Source: Pseudomonas viridiflava (lineage in GTDB: Bacteria; Pseudomonadota; Gammaproteobacteria; Pseudomonadales; Pseudomonadaceae). From it: 64,000 nt of DNA. The stretch spans positions 422,301-486,300 of the forward strand of contig NZ_UTBZ01000169.1 in assembly GCF_900580865.1 (NCBI RefSeq), in the 5' to 3' direction. This document shows positions 23,560 to 32,455 of the stretch, piece after piece; the stretch's first letter is position 1; every line of letters begins with the position of its first letter. The position numbers were made by a program, and so were the translations under genes. The notes under the pieces were generated by a model. It made no database searches. It had not been told where the DNA came from and worked only from the letters and a program-made list of their open reading frames with translations.

Positions 23560-25548
23560 ATGACCTCGGCGATTTTTATTCCTGAGTTGGGCCATCTGGC
23601 GATGATTCTGGCGCTGTGTTTTGCGCTGGTGCAGGCCGTGGTGCCATTGATTGGCGCCTGGCGCGGTGACCGTTTCTGGATGAGTCTGGCCCAGCCGGCC
23701 GCGTGGGGGCAGTTTGCCTTTTTGCTGTTTGCGTTCGGCATTCTGACCTACGCGTTCATGACCGATGACTTCTCCGTCGCCTATGTCGCCAATAATTCCA
23801 ATACCGCTTTGCCGTGGTACTACAAATTCAGCGCGGTGTGGGGCGCCCACGAAGGATCGTTGCTGCTGTGGGCCCTGATCCTCGGCGGCTGGACCTTCGC
23901 CGTGTCGGTGTTTTCCCGGCAGTTGCCGCAAGTGATGCTCGCCCGCGTTCTGGCGGTGATGGGCATGATCAGCACCGGTTTCCTGCTGTTCCTGATTCTC
24001 ACGTCCAACCCGTTCAAACGCATCCTGCCGCAGATGCCGAGCAATGGCGCTGACTTGAACCCGTTGCTGCAAGACATCGGCCTGATCGTTCACCCGCCGA
24101 TGCTGTACATGGGTTACGTCGGTTTTTCGGTGGCGTTCGCCTTCGCCATTGCCGCGTTGATGGGCGGTCGCCTTGATGCGGCGTGGGCACGCTGGTCGCG
24201 TCCTTGGACCATCGTCGCCTGGGCCTTCCTCGGCATCGGCATCACCCTCGGCTCATGGTGGGCGTACTACGAACTCGGCTGGGGCGGCTGGTGGTTCTGG
24301 GACCCGGTGGAAAACGCCTCATTCATGCCTTGGCTGGTCGGCACCGCGCTGATTCACTCGCTGGCAGTTACGGAAAAACGCGGCGTGTTCAAGAGCTGGA
24401 CGGTGTTGCTGGCGATTGCCGCGTTTTCGCTGAGCCTGCTTGGAACCTTCCTCGTACGTTCCGGCGTGCTGACTTCGGTACACGCGTTTGCCTCCGATCC
24501 GGAGCGCGGCGTGTTCATCCTGATCTTCCTGTTGTTCGTGGTCGGCGGCTCGCTGACGCTGTTCGCCCTGCGCGCGCCAGTGGTCAAGAGTCAGGTCGGT
24601 TTCAACCTGTGGTCGCGGGAAACCCTGCTGCTGGGCAACAACCTGGTGCTGGTGGTGGCGGCGTCGATGATCCTGCTCGGCACGCTGTACCCGCTGATTC
24701 TCGATGCCCTGAGCGGCGCGAAGATGTCGGTCGGCCCGCCGTACTTCAACGCGCTGTTCATTCCGTTGATGGCCTTGCTGATGATGGTGATGGCGGTCGG
24801 TGTGATCGTGCGTTGGAAGGACACTCCAGTGAAATGGCTGGCCGGCATGCTCACGCCAGTGCTGCTCGGCAGCGTCGCGCTGGCGGTGGTGGCCGGTGTC
24901 GCTTACGGCGATTTCAACTGGGCGGTGATCGCGACTTTCCTGCTCGCTGCATGGGTGTTGCTCGCCGGTGCACGCGACATCGTCGACAAGACTCGCCACA
25001 AAGGTTTGATCAAAGGCTTGCCAACCCTGACTCGCAGTTATTGGGGCATGCAGATTGCCCACCTCGGCATCGCCGTGTGTGCGCTGGGCGTGGTGTTGTC
25101 GAGTCAGAACAGTGCCGAACGCGACCTGCGTCTGGCGCCGGGCGAGTCGATGGACCTGGCCGGTTATCACTTCATTTTCGAAGGCGCCAAGCACTTCGAA
25201 GGGCCGAACTTCACGTCGGACAAAGGCACGATTCGGGTCATTCGTGACGGTAAGGAAATCAGCGTGCTGCACCCGGAAAAACGTCTGTACACCGTGCAGA
25301 ATTCCGTGATGACCGAAGCCGGCATCGACGCCGGCTTCACCCGTGACCTTTACGTCGCCCTCGGTGAACCATTGGACAACGGCGCCTGGGCTGTACGCGT
25401 ACACGTCAAACCGTTCGTGCGCTGGATCTGGTTCGGCGGGCTGCTCACCGGGTTCGGTGGTTTGCTGGCAGCGCTGGATCGACGGTATCGAGTCAAGGTA
25501 AAAGCCAAGGTGCGTGAAGCGCTGGGCATGACGGGAGCGGCGGCATGA
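23560..25548 (+). CDS. ccmF: Heme lyase subunit CcmF
   Basis: CcmF attaches heme to the CxxCH sites of apocytochromes c. The 662-aa protein has many membrane helices, the WWD motif GWGGWWFWDPVENASFMPWL (near residues 246-265) and heme-ligand His residues in flanking loops (VHPPMLYMGYVG, LIHSLAVTEKRG). A C-terminal periplasmic domain and last helix are present. It overlaps ccmG by four bases. Confidence 0.96.
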   Translation: MTSAIFIPELGHLAMILALCFALVQAVVPLIGAWRGDRFWMSLAQPAAWGQFAFLLFAFGILTYAFMTDDFSVAYVANNSNTALPWYYKFSAVWGAHEGSLLLWALILGGWTFAVSVFSRQLPQVMLARVLAVMGMISTGFLLFLILTSNPFKRILPQMPSNGADLNPLLQDIGLIVHPPMLYMGYVGFSVAFAFAIAALMGGRLDAAWARWSRPWTIVAWAFLGIGITLGSWWAYYELGWGGWWFWDPVENASFMPWLVGTALIHSLAVTEKRGVFKSWTVLLAIAAFSLSLLGTFLVRSGVLTSVHAFASDPERGVFILIFLLFVVGGSLTLFALRAPVVKSQVGFNLWSRETLLLGNNLVLVVAASMILLGTLYPLILDALSGAKMSVGPPYFNALFIPLMALLMMVMAVGVIVRWKDTPVKWLAGMLTPVLLGSVALAVVAGVAYGDFNWAVIATFLLAAWVLLAGARDIVDKTRHKGLIKGLPTLTRSYWGMQIAHLGIAVCALGVVLSSQNSAERDLRLAPGESMDLAGYHFIFEGAKHFEGPNFTSDKGTIRVIRDGKEISVLHPEKRLYTVQNSVMTEAGIDAGFTRDLYVALGEPLDNGAWAVRVHVKPFVRWIWFGGLLTGFGGLLAALDRRYRVKVKAKVREALGMTGAAA

Positions 25549-26081
25549 GACGTTGGTTGATGCTGGTCCCACTGGCGATTTTCCTGCTGGTGGCAGTATT
25601 TCTTTATCGCGGTCTGTACCTCGATCCGGCGGAACTGCCGTCGGCGATGATCAACAAGCCGTTCCCGGAGTTTTCCCTGCCAAACGTGCAGGGCGACAAG
25701 AACCTGACCAAGGCTGACATTCTCGGCAAACCGGCACTGGTCAATGTCTGGGGCACCTGGTGCATTTCCTGCCGGGTCGAGCATCCGGTGCTGAACAAAC
25801 TCGCCGAGCGTGGCGTGGTGATCTACGGCATCAACTACAAGGACACCAACGCCGATGCCTTGAAGTGGCTGGCCGAATTCCACAATCCGTACGTGCTGGA
25901 TATTCGTGACGACGACGGCTCGCTGGGGCTGAACCTCGGCGTGTACGGCGCGCCGGAAACCTTCTTCATTGATGCCAAGGGCATCATCCGCGACAAATAC
26001 GTCGGCGTGATCGACGAGCAGGTCTGGCGCGAAAAACTCGCAGCCAAGTATCAGGCGCTGGTCGACGAGGCCAAGCCATGA
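25545..26081 (+). CDS. ccmG: Thiol:disulfide oxidoreductase CcmG (DsbE)
   Basis: CcmG keeps the heme-binding cysteines of apocytochrome c reduced. The 178-aa protein has an N-terminal membrane anchor (MLVPLAIFLLVAVFL), a thioredoxin fold with Cys73 and Cys76 in WGTWCISCRVEHP, the family-specific GINYKD loop, and the cis-Pro region GAPETFFIDAKG. Confidence 0.96.
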   Translation: MRRWLMLVPLAIFLLVAVFLYRGLYLDPAELPSAMINKPFPEFSLPNVQGDKNLTKADILGKPALVNVWGTWCISCRVEHPVLNKLAERGVVIYGINYKDTNADALKWLAEFHNPYVLDIRDDDGSLGLNLGVYGAPETFFIDAKGIIRDKYVGVIDEQVWREKLAAKYQALVDEAKP

Positions 26082-26548
26082 AGCGTTTTTTGGCTGCTGT
26101 GATTCTGGGCTTGAGTCTGGTCGGCGTGGCCCATGCCGCCATCGACACTTACGAGTTCGCCAAAGAAGGCGATCGCGAGCGCTTCCGCGAGTTGACCAAG
26201 GAACTGCGCTGCCCCAAGTGCCAGAACCAGGACATCGCCGACTCCAACGCGCCGATTGCCGCTGACCTGCGCAAAGAGATTTTCCGCATGCTCGGCGAGG
26301 GCAAGGACAACCAGCAGATCATCGACTTCATGGTTGATCGCTACGGTGATTTCGTCCGCTACAAACCGGCGCTCAATGCCAAGACCGCACTGCTGTGGTT
26401 CGGCCCGGCCGGTCTGCTGCTCGGTGGAGTTGTGGTAATCGCGGTGATTGTCCGCCGTCGTCGCGGCCAGCGCGCCGAGACCCCGCAAGCGCTGTCCATC
26501 GAAGAGCGTCAGCGCCTCGACCAACTGTTGGATAAAAACCAAGAATGA
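26078..26548 (+). CDS. ccmH: Cytochrome c maturation thiol protein CcmH
   Basis: CcmH (156 aa; CycL) acts with CcmG and CcmF on apocytochrome thiols. It has a cleavable signal peptide (VILGLSLVGVAHA), Cys45/Cys48 in LRCPKCQNQDIADSNAPIA, and a C-terminal membrane helix (LLWFGPAGLLLGGVVVIAVIV). Here CcmH is the short form, and the TPR part is a separate protein encoded next (ccmI). Confidence 0.95.
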   Translation: MKRFLAAVILGLSLVGVAHAAIDTYEFAKEGDRERFRELTKELRCPKCQNQDIADSNAPIAADLRKEIFRMLGEGKDNQQIIDFMVDRYGDFVRYKPALNAKTALLWFGPAGLLLGGVVVIAVIVRRRRGQRAETPQALSIEERQRLDQLLDKNQE

Positions 26549-27747
26549 TTGATTTCTGGCTTGCCGCAGGGCTGTTGCTTCTGGTCGCCCTGAGTTTTCT
26601 GCTGATCCCGGTGCTGCGTGAACGTCGCGCCCAGCGTGAAGAGGATCGAACTGCCCTGAACGTCGCGCTGTATCAGGAACGTGTCGCCGAGTTGCAATCG
26701 CAACAGGCCGAAGGCGTGCTCGACGCCGCGCAAATGGACAGCGGTCGTGCCGAGGCTGCACGTGAGTTGCTGGCCGATACCGAAGGTGTTGCCGCACCGC
26801 GTATCTCGAAACTGGGTAAACCGTTGCCGCTGTTGGCCGCTGTGCTTGTGCCGGTATTGGGCCTGGGTCTGTATATGCACTTCGGCGCTGCCGACAAAGT
26901 CGAACTGACCCGCGAATTCGCCCAGGCACCGAAGTCGATGGAAGAAATGACCCAGCGTCTGGAGCGCGCCGTCGCGGCGCAACCGGATTCTGCCGAAGGC
27001 CTGTATTTCCTCGGGCGTACCTACATGGCGCAAGAGCGTCCGGCGGACGCGGCGAAGATGTTCGAACGCGCCGCCAATCTGGCGGGTCGTCAACCGGAAC
27101 TGCTCGGTCAGTGGGCGCAGGCGCAGTATTTTGCTGACGGCAAGAAGTGGTCGGACAAGATTCAGGCGCTGACCGACGAAGCGCTGAAGGCTGATCCGAA
27201 AGAAGTCACCAGCCTTGGTCTGCTCGGCATCGCTGCGTTTGAAGGCGAGCGTTATCAGGAAGCCATCGATTACTGGAACCGCTTGCTCGCGCAACTGCCG
27301 CCGGAGGATAACTCCCGCGCCGCGCTGCAAGGCGGGATCAAACGCGCCGCCGAACGTCTGGAAGCCAGCGGTGGGAAGGTTGCTCAGGCACCGGTAGCCG
27401 CGAAAGCCGCGCTGTTGAAAGTCAGCGTCGATCTGGCCAGCGAACTCAGAAGCAAAGTGCAACCGGGCGACAGCGTGTTCATTTTCGCCCGCGCCACCTC
27501 CGGTCCACCGGCACCGCTGGCGGCCAAACGCCTGACCGTGGCCGATCTGCCGGTGACCGTCGAACTGGGCGATGCCGACGCAATGATGCCGCAGTTGAAA
27601 CTGTCGAACTTCCCTGAAGTCCAACTGGTTGCGCGCATCTCCCGCGCCGGCCAACCGACGGCCGGCGAGTGGGTCGGTCGCAGCGGCCCTCTGGCCAGCA
27701 GCACCACTGCGCTACAAAAACTGACCATCGACAACCCGGACAAATAG
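26545..27747 (+). CDS. ccmI: Apocytochrome c chaperone CcmI (CycH)
   Basis: CcmI binds the C-terminus of apocytochromes and delivers them to CcmF. The 400-aa protein has two N-terminal membrane helices (residues 1-22 and ~92-110), a leucine-rich cytoplasmic loop between them, TPR repeats at ~130-280 (GLYFLGRTYMAQERPADAAKMFERA), and a periplasmic C-terminal domain (LKVSVDLASELRSKV ...). It is the last gene of the overlapping ccm series. Confidence 0.94.
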   Translation: MIDFWLAAGLLLLVALSFLLIPVLRERRAQREEDRTALNVALYQERVAELQSQQAEGVLDAAQMDSGRAEAARELLADTEGVAAPRISKLGKPLPLLAAVLVPVLGLGLYMHFGAADKVELTREFAQAPKSMEEMTQRLERAVAAQPDSAEGLYFLGRTYMAQERPADAAKMFERAANLAGRQPELLGQWAQAQYFADGKKWSDKIQALTDEALKADPKEVTSLGLLGIAAFEGERYQEAIDYWNRLLAQLPPEDNSRAALQGGIKRAAERLEASGGKVAQAPVAAKAALLKVSVDLASELRSKVQPGDSVFIFARATSGPPAPLAAKRLTVADLPVTVELGDADAMMPQLKLSNFPEVQLVARISRAGQPTAGEWVGRSGPLASSTTALQKLTIDNPDK

Positions 27748-27772
27748 CCGGACACAACAGGAAAGCACCGCC

Positions 27773-28177
27773 ATGCACACCATCGCCCGAATCACAGTCC
27801 TCACACTGGCCCTGGGCTTGAGTGCATGTGCGGTGCAACGACCGGAACCGACCACCAACCTGCCACCGATCCCGCCGTCACAGCCAAGCCCGACCCCATC
27901 GACTTCACCGACCCCAGGCAAGAGCATCCCGGCGAAACCGGCCAAACCGGTTCCGCGCACCTCGGCCAGCTTCGCCCCACCACCGGGCGGCAATAGCCAC
28001 TGGGACCAGAAACTCGGCGTCTACGTCCTCGACGACCAGACCAACACCTTCTACCGCCAGCGCACCTACTACCGCTGGAACAACGGTTGGAGCCGCTCGG
28101 TCAGCCCCAATGGTCCGTGGGAAGACACCAACATCCACGGTGTGCCACCTGGGTTGGGCAAACAGTTCGGACAGTGA
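27773..28177 (+). CDS. Small proline-rich lipoprotein, function unknown
   Basis: This 134-aa protein has a signal peptide ending in the lipobox LSAC (ITVLTLALGLSACAVQ), so the mature N-terminus should be a lipidated Cys. A Pro/Thr/Ser-rich spacer follows (PPIPPSQPSPTPSTSPTPG), then a small C-terminal domain with aromatic residues (VYVLDDQTNTFYRQRTYYRWNNGW). It starts 25 bases after ccmI and ends in its own terminator, so it may be cotranscribed with the ccm operon. No known role. Confidence 0.85.
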   Translation: MHTIARITVLTLALGLSACAVQRPEPTTNLPPIPPSQPSPTPSTSPTPGKSIPAKPAKPVPRTSASFAPPPGGNSHWDQKLGVYVLDDQTNTFYRQRTYYRWNNGWSRSVSPNGPWEDTNIHGVPPGLGKQFGQ

Positions 28178-28182
28178 ATGCA

Positions 28183-28209
28183 AACGGCGATCTTCGGATC
28201 GCCGTTTTG
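28183..28209 (+). terminator. Terminator after the lipoprotein gene
   Basis: AACGGCGATC-TTCG-GATCGCCGTTTT: a 10-bp stem with a TTCG loop and short T run, probably the end of the ccm transcript. Confidence 0.85.
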
Positions 28210-28384
28210 TTGTGTGCCTGTTGGGTTCACATAGAAATTGCTCAAGGAGGTGCTGCGCAACGCTCAGGGTCTAGCGTTTCAATCACACTCTGTAAAACAA
28301 CCGGGCGTCGCTTCCAGGATTTCTGTGCTTGAGTAAAGATAACTCTAGGGTTATTTTTAAAAGGCCAAGGCAAGGAGGCGGTTG

Positions 28385-28597
28385 GTGCAGAGCAGGCTAT
28401 TGATCAAGGAGTTGGAGGAGGCAGGCTGGACGCTGGATCGGGTCACCGGCAGTCATCACATCTTCAAGCACCGATACAACCCATACACGATTCCCGTTCC
28501 TCACCCGAAAAAGGATTTGCCACTGGGGACGGTCAAAAGCATCAGGAGGCGTGCCGGGTTGTACAACCCGCCAGCCAGTTACGAAGGAGATCCGTAA
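28385..28597 (+). CDS. hicA: Toxin HicA (mRNA interferase)
   Basis: HicA cuts mRNA in its active form. The 70-aa protein is a double-stranded-RNA-binding fold with the catalytic His in TGSHHIFKH. GTG 28385 is chosen (MQSRLLIKELEEAGW) because AAGGAGGCG sits six bases upstream; a TTG one codon earlier is also open. It shares one base with hicB. The pair lies in a 900-base gap between the lipoprotein and the MFS gene. Confidence 0.92.
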   Translation: MQSRLLIKELEEAGWTLDRVTGSHHIFKHRYNPYTIPVPHPKKDLPLGTVKSIRRRAGLYNPPASYEGDP

Positions 28598-29001
28598 TGC
28601 AATATCCAATCTGTATCGAGTGGGGAGACGAGAACACTGCCATCGGTATTCAGATCCCCGATATTCCCGGCGCCGTTACTGCAGGGGATAGCTTTGAAGA
28701 TGCCTACAAGGCGGCGGTTGAAGTCGCCCACATCATGCTGCAGGAGATTGCGGCGGACGGGGAGTCGATTCCTATGCCGACTTCGGCATCCGCTCATCGC
28801 AGTAATCCGGACTTTGCCGAGATGGGCTGGGGCATGCTTGAGCTGGACATTTCGCCGTATCTGGGCAAGACCGAGAAGGTCAACGTAACGCTACCCGGTT
28901 ACGTGATTCAGCGAATCGACCGTTATGTGCGCGAACACAACGTCAAAAGCCGCTCCTCCTTTCTGGCGGATGCGGCGATGGAGAAACTGGTTCGTTATTA
29001 A
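28597..29001 (+). CDS. hicB: Antitoxin HicB
   Basis: HicB neutralises HicA and represses the pair. In 134 aa the N-terminal half is the partly degraded RNase H-like HicB fold (MQYPICIEWGDENTAIGIQIPDIPGAVTAGD). The C-terminal half is a ribbon-helix-helix DNA-binding domain (KVNVTLPGYVIQRIDRYVRE). The RHH variant, rather than HTH, suggests operator binding as a dimer. ACGAAGGAGATCC gives a strong ribosome site, so antitoxin should exceed toxin. Confidence 0.92.
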   Translation: MQYPICIEWGDENTAIGIQIPDIPGAVTAGDSFEDAYKAAVEVAHIMLQEIAADGESIPMPTSASAHRSNPDFAEMGWGMLELDISPYLGKTEKVNVTLPGYVIQRIDRYVREHNVKSRSSFLADAAMEKLVRY

Positions 29002-29032
29002 GCTTCATCGCTCCCCCAGGCTCAGTGAATAG

Positions 29033-29059
29033 CCTGTGGGAGCGAGCCTGCTCGCGAAG
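29033..29059. repeat. Single REP
   Basis: TGTGGGAGCGAGCCTGCTCGCGAAG between convergent hicB and the MFS gene. Confidence 0.75.
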
Positions 29060-29070
29060 CTTTTGACGCC

Positions 29071-30258
29071 TTACGCCGCTGCCAATGAACCACGCTGCGA
29101 AACACTCAAAAATCGCAACAACGCCAATAGCGGGAACGCACTGCCGACAATCACGATCCACAACCAGCCGCCATGCTCGTACACCGCACTGGCCACCGAC
29201 GAGCCGAAGGCGCCGCCGATAAAGATGCTGGTCATGTACAGCGCGTTCAGACGGCCACGGCTTTTGGCGTCCAGCGAGTACACCGCGCGCTGGCCGAGGA
29301 CCATGTTCATCTGCACGCAGAAGTCGAGCACCACGCCGGTCACGGCCAGGCCAATGACGCTGTAGGCCGGGTGAATGAAGGCGGGCAGGAAGCTCAGGCT
29401 GGCGAAGGTCATGGCCAGCAGCGAGGCGATGCGGGTGTGGCCGGCGTCGGCCAGGCGCCCGGCGATGGGTGCGGCGATGGCACCGATGGCGCCGACCAGA
29501 GCGAAGATCGCGATGCCGCTTTGCGACAGGCCGTGGTTGCGCGCCAACTCCAGCGGCACGGCGGTCCAGAACAGGCTGAACGTGGCGAACATGCAACCCT
29601 GGTAAAACGCGCGCTGACGCAGCACCGGTTGCTGGCGCAGGAGCGTCCACAGCGAACCGAGCAGTTGCCCGTAAGTGGCGCTGTGGTCCGGCTGGCGCTT
29701 GGGTACGGTCAGCGCCAACACTACGCTGATCGCCGCCATCAATGCGGCGGCAATCATGAACATCGCCCGCCAGCCCAAGTGGTCGGCAACCACGCTCGAC
29801 ACCGGCCGTGCCAGCAAAATACCCAGCAGCAGACCGCCCATGATTCCGCCGACCACTCGGCCACGAGACTCTTCGGGTGCCAGATGTGCCGCCAGTGGAA
29901 TCAGGATTTGTACCGACACCGAGCTAAAACCGACCAGCAACGAGATCAGCAGAAACACATTCGGTTGATCGGTAAACGCCGCTGCCAGCAAGCTGGCAAT
30001 CGCCACCACGGTGGTGATGATCATCAACCGGCGGTTTTCCAGCAGATCGCCCAGTGGCACGAGGAAAAACAGGCCCAGCGCATAACCGATCTGCGTCAGC
30101 GAGACGATGAAACTGGCCATGGTGTCGCTCAGGCCGATTTCAGGGGCGATCAGGCCGATGATCGGCTGCGCGTAGTAGATGTTGGCAACGATCGCGCCGC
30201 AGCAGAAGGCGAACAGCAGCACCATGCCTCGGGTCATTGTGTGGGTTGTGGCGGTCAT
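29071..30258 (-). CDS. MFS transporter (12-helix drug/metabolite exporter type)
   Basis: This 395-aa major facilitator protein opens MTATTHTMTRGMVLLFAFCCG, followed by YYAQPIIGLIAPEIGLS, a set often seen in proton-driven efflux carriers. The motif-A-like loop PLGDLLENRRLMI follows helix 2, and RGRVVGGIMGGLLLGILLARP resembles motif C of antiporters. The second half repeats the layout (GRLADAGHTRIASL). Substrate cannot be told. A palindrome 86 bases upstream (30345) is a candidate operator, but no regulator gene is adjacent. Confidence 0.88.
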   Translation of the reverse strand: MTATTHTMTRGMVLLFAFCCGAIVANIYYAQPIIGLIAPEIGLSDTMASFIVSLTQIGYALGLFFLVPLGDLLENRRLMIITTVVAIASLLAAAFTDQPNVFLLISLLVGFSSVSVQILIPLAAHLAPEESRGRVVGGIMGGLLLGILLARPVSSVVADHLGWRAMFMIAAALMAAISVVLALTVPKRQPDHSATYGQLLGSLWTLLRQQPVLRQRAFYQGCMFATFSLFWTAVPLELARNHGLSQSGIAIFALVGAIGAIAAPIAGRLADAGHTRIASLLAMTFASLSFLPAFIHPAYSVIGLAVTGVVLDFCVQMNMVLGQRAVYSLDAKSRGRLNALYMTSIFIGGAFGSSVASAVYEHGGWLWIVIVGSAFPLLALLRFLSVSQRGSLAAA

Positions 30259-30344
30259 AAGGTTTCTCGATCCAGCGAAATGGAATGCGATGAGGCTAAG
30301 GGTTAATCCGCAAGGGCAGAAGGCGCCGGCGATTGATATCAGTT

Positions 30345-30359
30345 ATTCCGTTGCGGAAT
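30345..30359. promoter_or_regulatory. Palindromic operator candidate upstream of the MFS gene
   Basis: ATTCCG-TTG-CGGAAT, a perfect 6-bp inverted repeat with a 3-base centre, in the divergent gap between the MFS gene and the secreted protein gene. The size suits a LysR- or TetR-type half-site pair. Confidence 0.4.
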
Positions 30360-30500
30360 GGCCGGGTGCTAGCGGCGTGTCATCCATCGGCGGACCTTGC
30401 GTCCGACCGTCGGGGGTTGATGATACATTCACTTACATCCTGTTCGATAGCGTGCTTATGTTTCATCGGCTTGTTCAACATTCATGACCGGAGGATTGCA

Positions 30501-31112
30501 ATGAAGCTTCGTCTTATCGCAACGATTGTCCTGATCAGCCTGCTGGCTGCAATGAACGTGCAGGCCGCCGACGCTCCTGGCATGCGCCTCGGCGTGCGCG
30601 GCGAGATCACCGGGGTCAGCGCAGACAGCTTGAAAGTCCATGACAACAGCGGCGAGAACGTGGTGATTCAGCTGACCGGCGACACCAAAGTTCGCGCGGT
30701 CACCCTGGCCAATATCGAAGACATCAAACCCGGCAGTTACATTGGTTCGGCGGCGATGCCACAGGAGGACGGCACGCTCAAGGCGCTGGAGGTGCATGTG
30801 TTCCCGCCGGAACTGGCGGGCAGTGGTGACGGGCATCGACCGTTCGATCTGGCCAGGGGCAGCAGCATGACCAATGGCAGCGTCGGCGATCTGGTGGTGA
30901 GCAACGGGCGGGTGCTGACGGTGAACTACAAGGGCGGGCAGCAGAAGATTCTGGTGCCGGAGGATGTGCCGATTGTGAATTTGGTGCCGGGGGATCGGAG
31001 CTTGCTGACGGTTGGGGTGAAGATAGTCACGTTCGTGACGCAGAGCGCGGATGGCACGCTGACGGCGCAGGCGATTTCTGCGGGTAAGGATGGAGTGACG
31101 CCGCCGATGTAG
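30501..31112 (+). CDS. Secreted hypothetical protein with small beta domains (203 aa)
   Basis: The start at ATG 30501 follows GGAGG by six bases. The protein has a signal peptide (LIATIVLISLLAAMNVQAAD) and then short beta-type segments typical of DUF5666-like proteins: VRGEITGVSADSLKVHDNSGENVVIQL ... GSYIGSAAM. The C-terminal half repeats this style (GSVGDLVVSNGRVLTVNYKG). There is no catalytic motif. A MITE-like element begins four bases after its stop codon. Function unknown. Confidence 0.8.
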   Translation: MKLRLIATIVLISLLAAMNVQAADAPGMRLGVRGEITGVSADSLKVHDNSGENVVIQLTGDTKVRAVTLANIEDIKPGSYIGSAAMPQEDGTLKALEVHVFPPELAGSGDGHRPFDLARGSSMTNGSVGDLVVSNGRVLTVNYKGGQQKILVPEDVPIVNLVPGDRSLLTVGVKIVTFVTQSADGTLTAQAISAGKDGVTPPM

Positions 31113-31115
31113 AAG

Positions 31116-31292
31116 CCCCTCACCCTAACCCTCTCCCGGAGGTAGAGGGGACTGATTGGGGGATGCTTGAGAGGTACACCGACCTGAACTTGCTTCAGTG
31201 AATCCATAATCGACTCGATATTTCAGGTCGATGTCTGACGCCAGACACTTCGGTCGGCCCCCTCTCCCTCCGGGAGAGGGCTGGGGTGAGGG
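31116..31292. repeat. MITE-like palindromic element, copy 1
   Basis: The left end CCCCTCACCCTAACCCTCTCCC and right end GGGAGAGGGCTGGGGTGAGGG are inverted. The interior contains CGACTCGATAT followed by GTCGATGT, which recurs in the element at 52448-52597. It lies between two genes with no coding content. Confidence 0.7.
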
Positions 31293-31304
31293 TATTGCGG
31301 CCAC

Positions 31305-31335
31305 AAAAAAAGGCGACCACTGAGGGTCGCCTTTT
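31305..31335. terminator. Bidirectional terminator
   Basis: AAAAAGGCGACC and GGTCGCCTTTTT flank ACTGA. It serves the sbp gene on the - strand, whose stop is 18 bases away, and possibly the converging gene. Confidence 0.85.
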
Positions 31336-31352
31336 TCACGCCTGCTTAAACC

Positions 31353-32351
31353 TTACTGCCCGCTATAAATCTGATCAAAAACCCCACCATCATTGAAGTG
31401 CGTCTTCTGCACCGTACGCCAGTCACCAAAGGTCTTCTCAACCGACAAGAAATCAACTTTCGGGAAACGGTCGGTGTACTTCGCCAGCACCGCCGGATCA
31501 CGTGGACGCAGGTAGTTTGCCGCCGCAATTTCCTGACCTTGCGGCGACCACAGGTACTTCAGGTACTCATCCGCCGCTGCACGCGACCCCTTTTTGTCGA
31601 CCACTTTATCAACCACAGAAACCGGCGGCTCGGCCTCAGCCGAAACACTCGGGTAGATCACTTCAAACTGATCACGACCAAACTCCCGGGCAATCATTTC
31701 CGCTTCGTTTTCGAAGGTCACCAGCACGTCGCCGATCTGGTTGGTCATGAACGTAGTGGTGGCGGCGCGGCCACCGGTATCCAGCACCGGCGCTTGCTTG
31801 AACAGTTTGCCGACGAAGTCTTTGGCCTTGTTCTCGTCGCCACCGTTCTTCAGCACATAACCCCAGGCCGACAGGTAGGTGTAGCGGCCGTTACCCGAAG
31901 TTTTCGGGTTAGGCACGATCACTTGCACGCCGTCCTTGAGCAGATCCGGCCAGTCTTTCAGGGCTTTCGGGTTGCCTTTGCGCACGATAAACACCGTGGC
32001 CGAGGTGAACGGCGCGCTGTTGTTCGGCAGACGCGTGACCCAGTTCTCCGGCACCAGTTTGCCGTTGTCGGCGAGGGCGTTGATATCGGTGGCCATGTTC
32101 ATGGTGATGACGTCAGCCGGCAGGCCGTCGATCACCGAGCGCGCTTGCTTGCTCGAGCCGCCGAATGACATCTGCACGGTGATGTTTTCGTTGTGCTCGG
32201 CTTGCCAGTGTTTCTGGAACGCGGTGTTGTAGTCCTTGTAGAAATCGCGCATCACGTCGTAGGAAACGTTGAGCAGCGTCGGGGCTGCCTGAGCGATGTT
32301 GGCCAAGGCCAGGCCGGCGGCGAGAAGTGAGGCGCCAAAGAGTTTTTTCAC
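31353..32351 (-). CDS. sbp: Sulfate ABC transporter substrate-binding protein
   Basis: This periplasmic sulfate (thiosulfate) binder has 332 aa. The signal peptide (LFGASLLAAGLALANIAQA) is followed by LLNVSYDVMRDFYKDYN, the family motif GGSSKQARSVIDGL, and the conserved PNPKTSGNGRYTYLSAWGY. No permease or ATPase genes are adjacent, so it must work with a transporter encoded elsewhere (a cysTWA type unit). Confidence 0.95.
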   Translation of the reverse strand: MKKLFGASLLAAGLALANIAQAAPTLLNVSYDVMRDFYKDYNTAFQKHWQAEHNENITVQMSFGGSSKQARSVIDGLPADVITMNMATDINALADNGKLVPENWVTRLPNNSAPFTSATVFIVRKGNPKALKDWPDLLKDGVQVIVPNPKTSGNGRYTYLSAWGYVLKNGGDENKAKDFVGKLFKQAPVLDTGGRAATTTFMTNQIGDVLVTFENEAEMIAREFGRDQFEVIYPSVSAEAEPPVSVVDKVVDKKGSRAAADEYLKYLWSPQGQEIAAANYLRPRDPAVLAKYTDRFPKVDFLSVEKTFGDWRTVQKTHFNDGGVFDQIYSGQ

Positions 32352-32407
32352 TGCGCATTCCTTGTTTTATCTGTGTAGGAGCAGGGGGTGATGTTCAATT
32401 GCCACTG

Positions 32408-32436
32408 ACTATAACGGGGAGCGCATAGTCGTTTAA
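32408..32436 (-). promoter_or_regulatory. Possible sigma-70 promoter of sbp
   Basis: On the - strand TTAAAC, 17 bases, TATAGT; the -10 is 57 bases before the sbp ATG. Confidence 0.45.
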
Positions 32437-32455
32437 AGATTAAAAAGCTCTGTGC

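Noticed and set aside
28210..28384. Extra gene between the lipoprotein and hicA
   Set aside because: The only open frame is antisense or overlaps the terminator and has no start signal; the stretch is best read as the hicAB promoter region.
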